Origin: Micrococcus cohnii
GTDB taxonomy: Bacteria > Actinomycetota > Actinomycetes > Actinomycetales > Micrococcaceae
Direction of reading: 5' to 3'
Assembly (NCBI RefSeq): GCF_014205175.1
Contig: NZ_JACHNA010000001.1
Coordinates: 310,001 to 374,000, forward strand
Length of the DNA: 64,000 nucleotides
Shown in pieces: positions 1 to 7,138 of the stretch. Under the pieces are notes generated by a model. The model was not told where the DNA came from. It saw only the letters and a program-made list of their open reading frames with translations, and did no database searches. The position numbers and the translations under genes were made by a program. Numbering within the stretch: position 1 is the first letter of the stretch; every line of letters begins with the position of its first letter.

Positions 1-303
1 GTCTCGGGAGGGAGTGTACGCAGCTTCGACCTCGGCGGGGGTGCGGTAGCCGAGGGCCTCGTGGAGGCGGGCGGTATTCCACCAGTGCACCCACCCCATC
101 GTGGCCAGTTCCACAGCCTCGGTCGACTCCCAGAGCCGTTTGGAGTGGATGAGCTCGGCCTTGTAGAGGCCGTTCACGGTCTCGGCCAGGGCGTTGTCGT
201 AGGAGTCGCCCACGGTTCCCACCGAGGCGCTCACCCCGGCTGTGATGAGCGCGTCTGAGTACGCCAGGCTGACGTATTGGGTGGATTCAACTGATCGTCC
301 CAT
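1..303 (-). pseudogene. IS3-family transposase (OrfB) C-terminal fragment
   Basis: The minus strand reads an open frame that runs off the window edge. From about position 277 downwards it gives the typical IS3 OrfB C-terminal part of the DDE integrase: the QYVSLAYSDAL stretch, then SVGTVGDSYDNALAETVN containing the catalytic-glutamate region, then WVHWWNTARLHEALGYRTPAE. The expected residues just before (D-x-G-S-Q-Y) are replaced by VESTQY, where the 15-bp inverted repeat begins, so the gene is cut at its 5' side. It differs in sequence from the fragment at 325-642, so it comes from another IS3 element. Its 3' end lies outside the window. Confidence 0.75.
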
Positions 304-353
304 CAACACCCTCCTCGACCTGAGGTGTTGCGTCCACCAGTTGAATCCACCCA
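278..353. repeat. 76-bp element with 15-bp inverted terminal repeats (MITE-like or IS end remnant)
   Basis: TGGGTGGATTCAACT at 278-292 is repeated in exact inverse at 339-353. A second inner inverted pair, CAACACC (304-310) and GGTGTTG (324-330), is nested inside. Both flanking IS3 transposase fragments stop homology at this element, each at the same codon position (the Q of the conserved G-S-Q-Y/F). The structure could be a miniature non-autonomous transposable element, or two abutting ends of one insertion sequence left after internal deletion. No coding capacity. Confidence 0.5.
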
Positions 354-642
354 GTTCCGGTCGTGGAAGTTCGTGCACGCGCTGAACCGTCACCACCTCA
401 TCGGCTCAATGGGAAAGGTCGGCGCCGCCGGCGACAATGCGGCGATGGAGTCCTTCTTCGCGCTGCTCCAGAAGAACGTCCTGGACCGGAAGCGGTGGCG
501 GACCCGCGACGAGCTCCGGATCGCGATCGTCACCTGGATCGAACGCAAGTATCACCGCCGCCGTCGACAGGCACGTCTGGGTCGATTGACCCCCATCGAA
601 TACGAGACCATCATGAACCCGGCCGTGAGCCTCGCGGCCTAA
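325..642 (+). pseudogene. IS3-family transposase (OrfB) C-terminal fragment, second IS type
   Basis: The reading frame joins the inverted-repeat element (residues LRPPVESTQF) to the C-terminal third of an IS3 OrfB: FRSWKFVHALNRH, then GSMGKVGAAGDNAAMESFF with the catalytic Glu, then QKNVLDRKRW and YHRRRRQARLGRLTPIEYE. It stops at 642. The N-terminal HTH and the first two catalytic Asp residues are missing. The same family occurs in the degenerate copy at 10573-11554; the two align from QKNVLDR to the C terminus, and the bases just after the stop keep that element's terminal repeat. Not functional. Confidence 0.8.
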
Positions 643-650
643 CACCCCAA

Positions 651-668
651 CTGTCACCTAACGGTGCG
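651..668 (+). repeat. Right terminal repeat of the truncated IS3 element
   Basis: CTGTCACCTAACGGTGC resembles the right end TGTCACCTATCGGTGCA of the IS3 copy ending at 11554 (one mismatch in the core) and sits at the same distance after the transposase stop. It marks the boundary between the IS fragment and the lipoprotein gene region. Confidence 0.6.
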
Positions 669-699
669 GCAGTCCCGTCTGCGTACGTGTAGGGCAGCT

Positions 700-705
700 T
701 AGAAT
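700..705 (+). promoter_or_regulatory. -10 box (TAGAAT) of a likely leaderless promoter
   Basis: TAGAAT ends 6 nt before the ATG at 712. This spacing puts the transcription start at or next to the start codon. No Shine-Dalgarno-like sequence is present before the ATG, which supports leaderless translation. No convincing -35 box is seen. Confidence 0.45.
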
Positions 706-711
706 GAGCTC

Positions 712-1155
712 ATGATTCTCTTCAAGTCACGTCGAGCGGGAGCCATCGCAGTTCTCGCATCGCTCGCTCTGCTGTCAACCGGCTGTGCCAATGAGATGCC
801 TGAACCTATCAGCGCTGGTGACCTCACGACTGCGGATATCAAGGACTCCGGCGACAAGCTCACGCCGGATGAACTCGTAGAAAAATGGGAGAAGGGGGCT
901 GGGGAAACATGTGCCGGTGACATCAATAAGGACGAGGACAGAGACAAGTTCGTGGAGTGTTCGGACGCAGCGATTATGTGGAGTTTCGCGGACGCGAACG
1001 ACACGCTCGAGCGAGTCAGACTTGCTCACGATCAGTTCCAGGGCTTCACGACCAGCGACTGGCTGATTGGACCGAACTGGATCATCAATAATCCCTCGAA
1101 TCGCGAGGCACTGTTCAAGGAGATCGGTGGGGTTCCGGTCACCGTCGGTGACTGA
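712..1155 (+). CDS. Putative lipoprotein
   Basis: A 147-residue exported protein. The N terminus has basic residues (KSRR), a hydrophobic stretch and a lipobox LSTGC with the lipidated Cys at residue 25, so it should be anchored to the outer face of the membrane. The mature part is acidic, with no recognised domain and two further Cys (in ETCAG and VECSD) that could form a disulphide. It stands alone between an IS3 remnant and a strong terminator. Start ATG 712 is chosen because the signal peptide begins there; it appears leaderless. Function unknown. Confidence 0.7.
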   Translation: MILFKSRRAGAIAVLASLALLSTGCANEMPEPISAGDLTTADIKDSGDKLTPDELVEKWEKGAGETCAGDINKDEDRDKFVECSDAAIMWSFADANDTLERVRLAHDQFQGFTTSDWLIGPNWIINNPSNREALFKEIGGVPVTVGD

Positions 1156-1190
1156 CGCACATCCTTGATTGGCTCGATGAGGGCCAGCGC

Positions 1191-1233
1191 AAATGGCCCA
1201 GACCACTTCATCGTGAAGCGGACTGGGCCATTT
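1191..1233 (+). terminator. Strong hairpin terminator after the lipoprotein gene
   Basis: AAATGGCCCAG (1191-1201) pairs with CTGGGCCATTT (1223-1233), and the arms continue inward with CTTCA/TGAAG around a TCG loop. The A-tract/T-tract ends make it a classical, possibly bidirectional, intrinsic terminator. Confidence 0.75.
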
Positions 1234-1650
1234 CGTGACTTCTGAGTCAATCTCAGGTCATTCCTCTGCGACGTTCCCGACAAGTGATCTTGGTTTGCGA
1301 GATCCTGAGACTCGTGACCATGAGTTTCCTGCAAAGGTTGCGATATATGTGCGAGGCATATCCCATACTTCTCATCACGTGTGAGAGAGACACAGCCAAG
1401 TCCGTGGCAAGCGGAGAGAGCGTCAGCGACCGGAGCGCGGCAGCACCGTCCAGGGGGTGTCCCCTGGCGCAGGGGCGCGGGGGGCGGCGGCAGCCCCCCG
1501 CGAGCTGTCCCGAGCCATCAGGTGTCGGCGGGTTCGGCGGGTGGGCAAGAGAATGCCCCTCCAGCTAGGAACGGGATCAGCTGGAGGGGCGTGGCGCGGG
1601 AAGTCGGAGGGGGGATGGACTTCGACCGCGCCGGGCTCAGCATACTGTCG
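1234..1650. other. Non-coding interval with GC-rich hairpins
   Basis: No convincing gene. The frames that are open here have the composition of antisense shadows. The interval holds CCAGGGG/CCCCTGG (1450-1456/1461-1467) and CGGGGGGC/GCCCCCCG (1478-1485/1493-1500), then a 12-bp inverted repeat at 1555-1590. The left half (1234-1400) is less GC-rich than the rest. It could carry transfer- or replication-related structure, but nothing proves this. Confidence 0.4.
1555..1590 (-). terminator. Terminator of the minus-strand conjugation-type operon
   Basis: GCCCCTCCAGCT (1555-1566) and AGCTGGAGGGGC (1579-1590) form a perfect 12-bp stem 60 bp after the last minus-strand gene (stop at 1651). On the minus strand the stem is followed by a T-rich ATTCTCTT. 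Confidence 0.65.
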
Positions 1651-2268
1651 TCAGAATGCGCCGCTCCAGGTGTAGTCGGCCACCTTGGGTGTGTCTCCGT
1701 CAGTCATGGTGAAGTAGAACGTTCGGGCGCCCTTGCCCTTGTCTCGGCTGCCGTCTGGGGTCACCCAGTCCCAGGTGACGTTCACGGTGATGGTGTTCCC
1801 CTCGCCGCCGGGGACGATCAGTGCAGTCGGGTCGGACACCGAGTGTCGGCGGTACGCCCGCATCCATTCGGGGTCGGCGGTGCCGCGGTCGGAGACGGAG
1901 ATCTGCGCGGCACGCTCGGAGGTCATCAAGTGCTTCGCGCGGGCCTCGGAAGCTGTCGGGTCGATGTCCTCGGCGGGGTCCCACGTCGTCATCACACGGG
2001 CAGCCTCGACGGCCGCTTCCTCGGCTGGAGTCTGCGGGGCGAAGCCGAAGGGGCTGGAAGCGGTCGGGCTGGGTGTGGGCGTGGCCGTAGCAGTGCTTGC
2101 CGATGGCGGCGGCGACGCCTCCACGGTGGTCTCGGCCGCATCCGGTGGGGACTGGGGTGCGTCATCAGTTCGGGGCTGGATGATGACGGTGACCAGCAGG
2201 ATGATGCCTGCCAGGGCCGCCAAACCGAGTCCGCCGAGGATGAGCTGGGCGGTGCGCTTTGCGCTCAT
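1651..2268 (-). CDS. Membrane-anchored protein of the conjugative-type element
   Basis: 205 residues: a short basic N terminus, one TM helix (about residues 8-30, rich in Leu, Ile, Val and Gly), a Pro/Thr/Ser-rich linker (about 35-75), and a C-terminal domain of about 125 residues ending in YTWSGAF. One TM plus a small extracellular domain resembles the VirB8/TcpC-like accessory proteins of Gram-positive conjugation systems, but I see no diagnostic motif. It lies 12 bp after the SLT-M23 gene, has an AAAGGA ribosome binding site, and is the last gene of the operon. Confidence 0.65.
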   Translation of the reverse strand: MSAKRTAQLILGGLGLAALAGIILLVTVIIQPRTDDAPQSPPDAAETTVEASPPPSASTATATPTPSPTASSPFGFAPQTPAEEAAVEAARVMTTWDPAEDIDPTASEARAKHLMTSERAAQISVSDRGTADPEWMRAYRRHSVSDPTALIVPGGEGNTITVNVTWDWVTPDGSRDKGKGARTFYFTMTDGDTPKVADYTWSGAF

Positions 2269-2280
2269 GGTGATGTCCTT

Positions 2281-3417
2281 TCAGCGTCCCTGGCAGGGGC
2301 CGGTCACGTTTCGGCCGGGCGGGCAGAGGTCGACGCCGTTGGCAGCAAGGATCGGCTCGGGGTCAACGGTCGTGTACCGCTCGTAACTGGTGTCGGATGC
2401 ACTGGGCTTGTTGAACTGGAGATGGACGTGGGGGCGTCCGCCGGCGTTACCGGTAATGCCCTCCTGGCAGATAGGGGTGCCAGCCTCGACAATCTGACCG
2501 GTCTTGACGCGGTGGGAGCCGTAGGCGCAATGCCAGTAGCTGATCACGTAGTGGGGTTCGGCGATCTGGCGTGCGAAGACCGGGTGGTCACCGTCCCTGT
2601 CGGTCCCATTGGCCTTGGTGATCTCCATCTGGGTGGGGGCGACAGCGAAGCCGGTGCCTGTGCCGGTGGCCAGGTCGATCGCGTTGTGATTGGCGACCTC
2701 TTTCGTGCACTTCAGCGTCTTGGGACAGGGGCGCGGCCCGTAATCGGAAGTGAAGTACGCACCCGGGAAGGGATGAGTCCATTCACCGGAGACGACGACA
2801 CCCTCCCCGCCTGTCTCGGGGGCGGGCGCGCAGTCTGTGGTGTAGACGGCTGAACCCGCCATGATCTTCTCGGCGTAGTTGATGCCGGAGGAGCCTGGAG
2901 GCACGCCCTGGGCTTTGTGGACCTTGTCGTAGCCCACGTTGTAGCCGATGAGAATGAGCTTCACGAGTAGTGCGTCGTCGCCGTCTGCATAGGGCTTGAA
3001 CTCGTTCTTCAGAAAGGCGAGCAGACGCCCCTGGGCGGCGATGGAGTCGTGACCGTTGAAGCGGTCCCCACCGTTGCCGAACCGCGACCACGCTTCTGCC
3101 TTGAACTGGGCGAGTCCGCGGGCATCGGAGGATGAGACGGCATCTTCTTGCCACCTGGACTCGTGGAAAATCTGGGAGGCGATGATCTCCTGGCTGATGC
3201 CGGAGACCTCGGCTGCGTTGGCCACGTCCTCGCGGTACTTGTCCGGGATTTGCGCCTGCCCCGGTTCGCCGGCTGAACAGATTTCCGCGATGGATCTCTC
3301 CGTGCTGGCCGTTCGCGCGGTGCTGAATACCGGGCCGAGCAGAACGGGCAGCATGGCCACCAGCAGAATGAGCACTCCGACAGCGGCCACGGTCACGATC
3401 AGGAGCGAGCGTTTCAT
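2281..3417 (-). CDS. Bifunctional peptidoglycan hydrolase: lytic transglycosylase (SLT) plus M23 peptidase
   Basis: 378 residues. One N-terminal TM helix (about 4-28) anchors it outside the cell. Residues about 60-190 form an SLT/lysozyme-like domain with the catalytic Glu in FHESRWQ (E86) and the DARGLAQF motif. Residues about 210-340 form an M23/LytM-type domain with HNAIDLATG (H244, D248) and PHVHLQF (H330, H332). Such two-domain hydrolases (VirB1/Orf14 type) open the cell wall for conjugation machines. The start ATG 3417 overlaps the stop of the upstream ATPase gene by 4 bp (ATGA), so translation is probably coupled. Confidence 0.85.
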   Translation of the reverse strand: MKRSLLIVTVAAVGVLILLVAMLPVLLGPVFSTARTASTERSIAEICSAGEPGQAQIPDKYREDVANAAEVSGISQEIIASQIFHESRWQEDAVSSSDARGLAQFKAEAWSRFGNGGDRFNGHDSIAAQGRLLAFLKNEFKPYADGDDALLVKLILIGYNVGYDKVHKAQGVPPGSSGINYAEKIMAGSAVYTTDCAPAPETGGEGVVVSGEWTHPFPGAYFTSDYGPRPCPKTLKCTKEVANHNAIDLATGTGTGFAVAPTQMEITKANGTDRDGDHPVFARQIAEPHYVISYWHCAYGSHRVKTGQIVEAGTPICQEGITGNAGGRPHVHLQFNKPSASDTSYERYTTVDPEPILAANGVDLCPPGRNVTGPCQGR

Positions 3418-4781
3418 CCCAGCCCCTCGACCAGTGCGGCGGTGGCCTCCAGGTAGGCCCGGCGGGTGGCCTTGGACAGACGGTCCCACTCGATCTCATC
3501 GCCCTCGTCCAGGGCCGGGTCGAAGGGGACCACGACAACGGCACGCACATGCTCCTCCAGCAGCTCACGGACCTTGGCCAGACGCTCGTTGGAGGACTGG
3601 GCGGGCTGGGTGATCACCGCGATGGAGTTGGCCAGCTTTTCTGTGTGGCCGGCCTTTCGCAGTGCGTCGATGGTCACGAACGCGCGGCGGGCGGCATCCT
3701 CTTTGTTGGTGATGGCGATGACCAACTCGTCTGCCACGTCCACGGCTGCCTGCCAGGTTGGCGCGTTGGAGGCGTTGCCGGTGTCCACCACGGCCAGCCC
3801 GTAGAACTGCTTGAGGGCGGCGTGCATCTTCCGGAAGGCGTCGGCGTTGATGACTTCGCGGTCGCCTGCGTGGTCCTGGGAGGCCAGTACATGGAACCGG
3901 TTGTCGCCCTGGGGGCGGACGTAGCCGGTGAGCTTGTCGGCGTGCTCGGGGGTGTGGAAGTCGTCGATGCGTTCGAGCAGGTCCACGGCGGTGCGGTGGT
4001 GGTTGGCCTGGATGGCGCGGTCGGCCAGGTTCCCGGCGTTCTCGTTGTTGTCCCAGGCCAACACGGTCCCGCCTCGCATCCGTCCCAGGGTGGCCGAGAT
4101 CAGGTAGGTGGCGGTGGTCTTGGATGCCCCGCCCTTGATGTTGACCACGACGGCGGTGCGGTGGCCGGCCAGTCCGCGCTGGACGGTGGCCGTCAGCTCG
4201 CGCTCGTGTCGCTCGTCGGCCGAAGGGGCCAGGCGCAGGCCGAGTACCTCGTTGAGTGCGCCACGCCAGCCGGTGCGGGCCGGGGCGATGCGGTGTTTCT
4301 CGGCGCGGGTGCGGGTGGCGAACGCCTCAGCGGTGGAGGCCATCGGTTCCGCCGGTGCGGACTGGTGATCCTCGGGAGAGAAGTGCAGCTCGTGGACGCC
4401 GGGCAGGTCGCAGGTCACGGTCACGGGCGTTCTGGACCGGTTGGCCGCGGCCTGGGCCAGGGCGGACACGGTCTTCGTCTGCACGGGGGAGGCGTGTCCG
4501 GTGGGGTCGGTCAGGGTGAAGGCCACGTAGGTCAGGGTGTGCGGGGTGGTCGCCGGGGCAGGTTCGGTCAGGGCGGTCAGCTGTCCGGACGTGTCCACGG
4601 TCCAGGTGTCCGGGTCGATGGTCAGGCCCTCGTAGTGGCCGGACACGGTGACCACGGGGCTGTCCTGGCGGCGGGTCTTGACGACGGTGGCCAGGGCGGT
4701 GGTGATGTCCGTGGCTGGGAGCTTGGTGCCGGTCGGGTCCGTCAGGCAGACCTGGCCGGTCAGATGCAGGGTGGTGGTCAT
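3414..4781 (-). CDS. ParA/MinD-like ATPase with N-terminal extension
   Basis: 455 residues. The C-terminal 250 residues are a ParA/MinD-type P-loop ATPase with a deviant Walker A box KGGASKTT (216-223), a switch-like region AWDNNENAGN and LAVVDTGNASNAPTW. The family usually reads KGGVGKTT; here A-S replaces V/I-G. The first 130 residues form an extra, Thr-rich domain I do not recognise. In actinobacterial ICEs such ATPases accompany conjugation or partition genes. Start ATG 4781 has GGAGG at -12; the frame extends upstream only through a repeat-rich intergenic region. Confidence 0.75.
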   Translation of the reverse strand: MTTTLHLTGQVCLTDPTGTKLPATDITTALATVVKTRRQDSPVVTVSGHYEGLTIDPDTWTVDTSGQLTALTEPAPATTPHTLTYVAFTLTDPTGHASPVQTKTVSALAQAAANRSRTPVTVTCDLPGVHELHFSPEDHQSAPAEPMASTAEAFATRTRAEKHRIAPARTGWRGALNEVLGLRLAPSADERHERELTATVQRGLAGHRTAVVVNIKGGASKTTATYLISATLGRMRGGTVLAWDNNENAGNLADRAIQANHHRTAVDLLERIDDFHTPEHADKLTGYVRPQGDNRFHVLASQDHAGDREVINADAFRKMHAALKQFYGLAVVDTGNASNAPTWQAAVDVADELVIAITNKEDAARRAFVTIDALRKAGHTEKLANSIAVITQPAQSSNERLAKVRELLEEHVRAVVVVPFDPALDEGDEIEWDRLSKATRRAYLEATAALVEGLG

Positions 4782-4802
4782 GGGGTGTCCCTCCGTTCGT
4801 GG

Positions 4803-4916
4803 CCGGACAATGGGTGTCCGGGTCTGTCCGTTCTGGATTCGCCGTGTCCGGCCGTGAATGTGTGGCAGTGGCCGGGCATGTCCGTGGCCACCGGACAACG
4901 GGTGTCCGGTGGCCAC
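4803..4916. repeat. Cluster of CCGGACA/TGTCCGG inverted repeats
   Basis: The same palindromic unit, CCGGACA-A(T/C)GGG-TGTCCGG, occurs at 4803-4821 and 4891-4909. The second sits in a longer perfect 14-bp inverted repeat (4884-4897/4903-4916). More TGTCCG half-sites lie around 4825, 4845, 4879 and 4922. The cluster fills the 147-bp gap between the glutaredoxin and ATPase genes. Candidates are a binding site for a partition or regulatory protein, or a transcription attenuator. Confidence 0.6.
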
Positions 4917-4928
4917 GTCGTTGTCCGG

Positions 4929-5216
4929 TCAGTTCCGGTCAGCGCCTGTGTCGATGGCCGGGTCGTCCGTGTAGGTCGCGGTGCTGGCCTGGACCTCGAC
5001 CACGGCCTGTTTCAGGGCGTCCACGTTGAAACCGGAGGTCGTCTGGGTCGGGGTCTGGATGATGGGGGTCTGAAGGTGGCCGGCTGCCTTCATCCGTGCC
5101 AGGGCGGCGTGGTCCTTGGAGAGGTCCACATAGGTGTAGGGCACGTTCTCGCGCTTTAGGTAGTACTCGGTCATGCGGCAGGGCGGACAGTTCGGCTGGC
5201 CGTAGACGGTGAGCAT
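4929..5216 (-). CDS. Glutaredoxin-like / NrdH-type redox protein
   Basis: 95 residues with a thioredoxin-like start MLTVYGQPNCPPCRM. The redox-active pair is C10 and C13 in CPPC; a TPII stretch (the cis-Pro TP) lies near residues 50-54. NrdH proteins usually have C-M/V-Q-C, so this CPPC form is closer to mobile-element-encoded glutaredoxins. It lies in the same direction as the element's other genes. It may serve an element protein, or support ribonucleotide reductase during transfer (inference). GAGGAG precedes ATG 5216. The last 25 residues are a poorly conserved tail. Confidence 0.75.
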   Translation of the reverse strand: MLTVYGQPNCPPCRMTEYYLKRENVPYTYVDLSKDHAALARMKAAGHLQTPIIQTPTQTTSGFNVDALKQAVVEVQASTATYTDDPAIDTGADRN

Positions 5217-5238
5217 GGTGTTCTCCTCGGGGTCTCCA

Positions 5239-5730
5239 TCAGAACGGATTTTCGGTCTCGATGCGGTCCTGGGACGGCTCGGATTCGGCGGTGAGGATCA
5301 GCTCAACCAGGTCATCGACGGTCAGGTCGTCGTCGGTGCAGTTATCCAGCCACCATCCGGAATGGGTGAGCGCCTTCGCGGCCTCTAGCACGTCCTGAGC
5401 CTGGGTCTGCTGGGCCTCGGTTTCGTCGGAGTCCACGATTTCGGAGAGCACCTCGTAGCGGACACGGGTCGCCCACGCGATCTGCTTCTCGGTGCCGGTC
5501 AGCTCGTCCAGGTCGTGTTCCTGAGCGAATGTCTGGGCATCGAGCAGGGTCTGCCGGTTCTTCTGCTCCAGCTCCTCCTTGCCCTTAGCTCGGAAGCACT
5601 TGCGGCACACGTAGTTCTTGCCGAGACCGAAGGCGTGGGCCCTGCGGCGTCCGGCGGGCACGTGGGCCAGGTCGAGCACATCGGTGTGACCGCAGGTGAA
5701 TTCGACGGACAGCTTGGTCTTGATCGCCAT
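5239..5730 (-). CDS. Hypothetical protein with possible zinc-ribbon
   Basis: 163 residues. Early Cys/His residues, CGH (about 13-15) and CRKC (about 42-45), could bind zinc. The rest is acidic and mostly helical, including a TGTEKQIAWATRVR segment similar to one seen in actinobacterial ICE and plasmid proteins. GAGGAG lies before ATG 5730, and the stop is 22 bp from the glutaredoxin gene. Function not recognised. Confidence 0.65.
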   Translation of the reverse strand: MAIKTKLSVEFTCGHTDVLDLAHVPAGRRRAHAFGLGKNYVCRKCFRAKGKEELEQKNRQTLLDAQTFAQEHDLDELTGTEKQIAWATRVRYEVLSEIVDSDETEAQQTQAQDVLEAAKALTHSGWWLDNCTDDDLTVDDLVELILTAESEPSQDRIETENPF

Positions 5731-5775
5731 GTCTGACTCCTCGTCGGTGATGGATGGTCAGACTGGGTTCGACGG

Positions 5776-6633
5776 TCAGCTGGCTTCCTGCGTGTCGAGG
5801 AACGGCAGTGACGCCTCGAGGCGGGGGATTTCGCTGACCTGGGTGCGGAGCCGTCCGGTGGCCACGCGCGTGTAGACCATGGTTGTGGACACGTCGGCGT
5901 GCCCGAGCAGATCGCGCAGGGCCAGCAGGTCGGCGGTGACCTCGTAGAAGGCGGTGGCGAATCGGTGCCGCAGGCTGTGCGCCGACCAGCCGGGAGTGTT
6001 CAATAGCCGGCGGATGCGTTGTGCGATCGAGGCGGGCAGGTAGTGGCCGGTGGCGTTCTTCTCGGACGGGAACAGCCAGCCTTTGGACGGGGCATGTCGC
6101 AGCACCTCGACCAGGGCAGGGTGCAGGGGAACGTAGCGGACATGCCCGCCTTTGCCGATGACACGCATGGCGTTGTTGGCGAAGTCCTCGGCGCGTATCT
6201 GTGCGATCTCGGAGACGCGGAGTCCGCCGTATGAGGCCAGGTAGAGCATCAGGACGTCCTGGACACAGGTGGCTCGGGTCAGTGCGTGTCTCAGCACGGT
6301 GTCCGGGGTCGGCTTGGGCATCCCGCGGGGGACGGAGATCTTCGGCAGCGTTTCGCACGGGTTTACGTGTGTGCGGCCGTCTTCGACTGCCCAGCGGTAG
6401 AACGCGCGAACTGCGTCGGCTGCGTTCTTTCTCGTGGCGGGATGGTTGCCGACGGTGGTGAGCCACTGGGTCAGGTCGCGGGTGGTCAGCGACCAGAGGT
6501 GGCGGTCGTGGGCGATGGCCCAGTCGCGTAACCGTGAGGCGTAGTGCACGCGGTTACGAACGGTCTGCGGGCGGCGGTAGATAGCCAGCCAGTCTTTGAA
6601 TGCCTCAACGGCGTCAGCTTCGGTGCTGTGCAT
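5776..6633 (-). CDS. Tyrosine recombinase (integrase)
   Basis: 285 residues. An N-terminal SAM-like/core-binding domain (about 5-95) is followed by the catalytic domain with R139 (GGLRVSE), K161 (GKGG), H219-x-x-R222 (HSLRHRF), H245 (LLGHAD) and Tyr254 (TMVYTR), all needed for strand exchange. The start ATG 6633 is set by GGAGG 6 nt upstream; the frame is open further 5' without a better site. It lies 460 bp from a truncated tRNA-Asn 3' end, the likely attachment site, and probably integrates and excises the element to its left. Confidence 0.9.
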   Translation of the reverse strand: MHSTEADAVEAFKDWLAIYRRPQTVRNRVHYASRLRDWAIAHDRHLWSLTTRDLTQWLTTVGNHPATRKNAADAVRAFYRWAVEDGRTHVNPCETLPKISVPRGMPKPTPDTVLRHALTRATCVQDVLMLYLASYGGLRVSEIAQIRAEDFANNAMRVIGKGGHVRYVPLHPALVEVLRHAPSKGWLFPSEKNATGHYLPASIAQRIRRLLNTPGWSAHSLRHRFATAFYEVTADLLALRDLLGHADVSTTMVYTRVATGRLRTQVSEIPRLEASLPFLDTQEAS

Positions 6634-6641
6634 TGTTCCCT

Positions 6642-6700
6642 CCATCCCGTGCTTGGGATGGCCACACTCACACAGCTGGAGAGGGTGCGGGCACGGGATG
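6642..6700. repeat. Inverted repeats in the integrase promoter region
   Basis: CATCCCGTGC (6643-6652) is inverted as GCACGGGATG (6691-6700), and CCATCCC/GGGATGG (6642-6648/6655-6661) overlaps the first arm. They fill the gap between the integrase start and the small membrane protein, where an int promoter and attP arm sites would be expected. Confidence 0.45.
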
Positions 6701-6712
6701 TGGATAAGTGCG

Positions 6713-6964
6713 TCAGTAGCGCAGTCGTGGATTGGGGATGAAGAGCAGCAGCACCCAGACGGTGGCGGAGACGACGAAGGTCCAGCCAACGAGGTCGAAG
6801 GGTGCGCCGAACAGGAACATGACGCCGCCGGTCAGTCCCGCGAGCATGAAGGAGGCAACGCGAAGAAAGTTCAGGGTGCTTCCCACCGGGTCCAGGGCGA
6901 AGGAAACGATGCCCGACAGGACGAAGGACAGGATGAAGAAGGCGACGAGAACGATGATCCACAT
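6713..6964 (-). CDS. Small membrane protein
   Basis: 83 residues with three hydrophobic segments (about 3-22, 34-52 and 60-77) and almost no soluble part. It starts at ATG 6964 with GAGGAG 8 nt upstream and ends about 80 bp before the integrase start. No family recognised. It is the gene nearest to the attachment site in the element. Confidence 0.6.
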   Translation of the reverse strand: MWIIVLVAFFILSFVLSGIVSFALDPVGSTLNFLRVASFMLAGLTGGVMFLFGAPFDLVGWTFVVSATVWVLLLFIPNPRLRY

Positions 6965-7092
6965 GGAGGACTCCTCAGATCGGTACTGGCTTGATCAGTC
7001 GTCACGGTAGGCGCCGGCCCGGACACTCAAAGAGAAGAGGGTCAGTCCCCAGCACATCGTGGACTCGATGGCGTGGTCCCAAACTGACAAGT

Positions 7093-7129
7093 AATCGAAG
7101 GGTTACTGGTTCGAATCCAGTCGGGGGAG
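7093..7129 (+). other. Attachment site: 3' fragment of a tRNA-Asn gene
   Basis: The bases match the 3' half of actinobacterial tRNA-Asn(GTT): the 3' strand of the anticodon stem (ATCGAAG), GGTTA, the T-arm ACTGG-TTCGAAT-CCAGT (7105-7121), acceptor strand CGGGGGA (7122-7128) and discriminator G. No 5' half that could pair with it lies upstream. This is the expected footprint of an integrase that recombines inside a tRNA gene and leaves a 3' duplicate. The intact tRNA-Asn should lie at the other end, outside the window. Confidence 0.75.
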
Positions 7130-7138
7130 CCGTACGAG

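Noticed and set aside
1381-2853. Plus-strand 490-codon ORF
   Set aside because: Gly/Val/Arg-rich frame antisense to two real minus-strand genes with recognisable domains.
7045-7129. Complete tRNA gene upstream of the T-arm
   Set aside because: A partly complementary TCCCCAG occurs at 7046, but no D-arm or anticodon arm can be formed between; only the 3' fragment is real.
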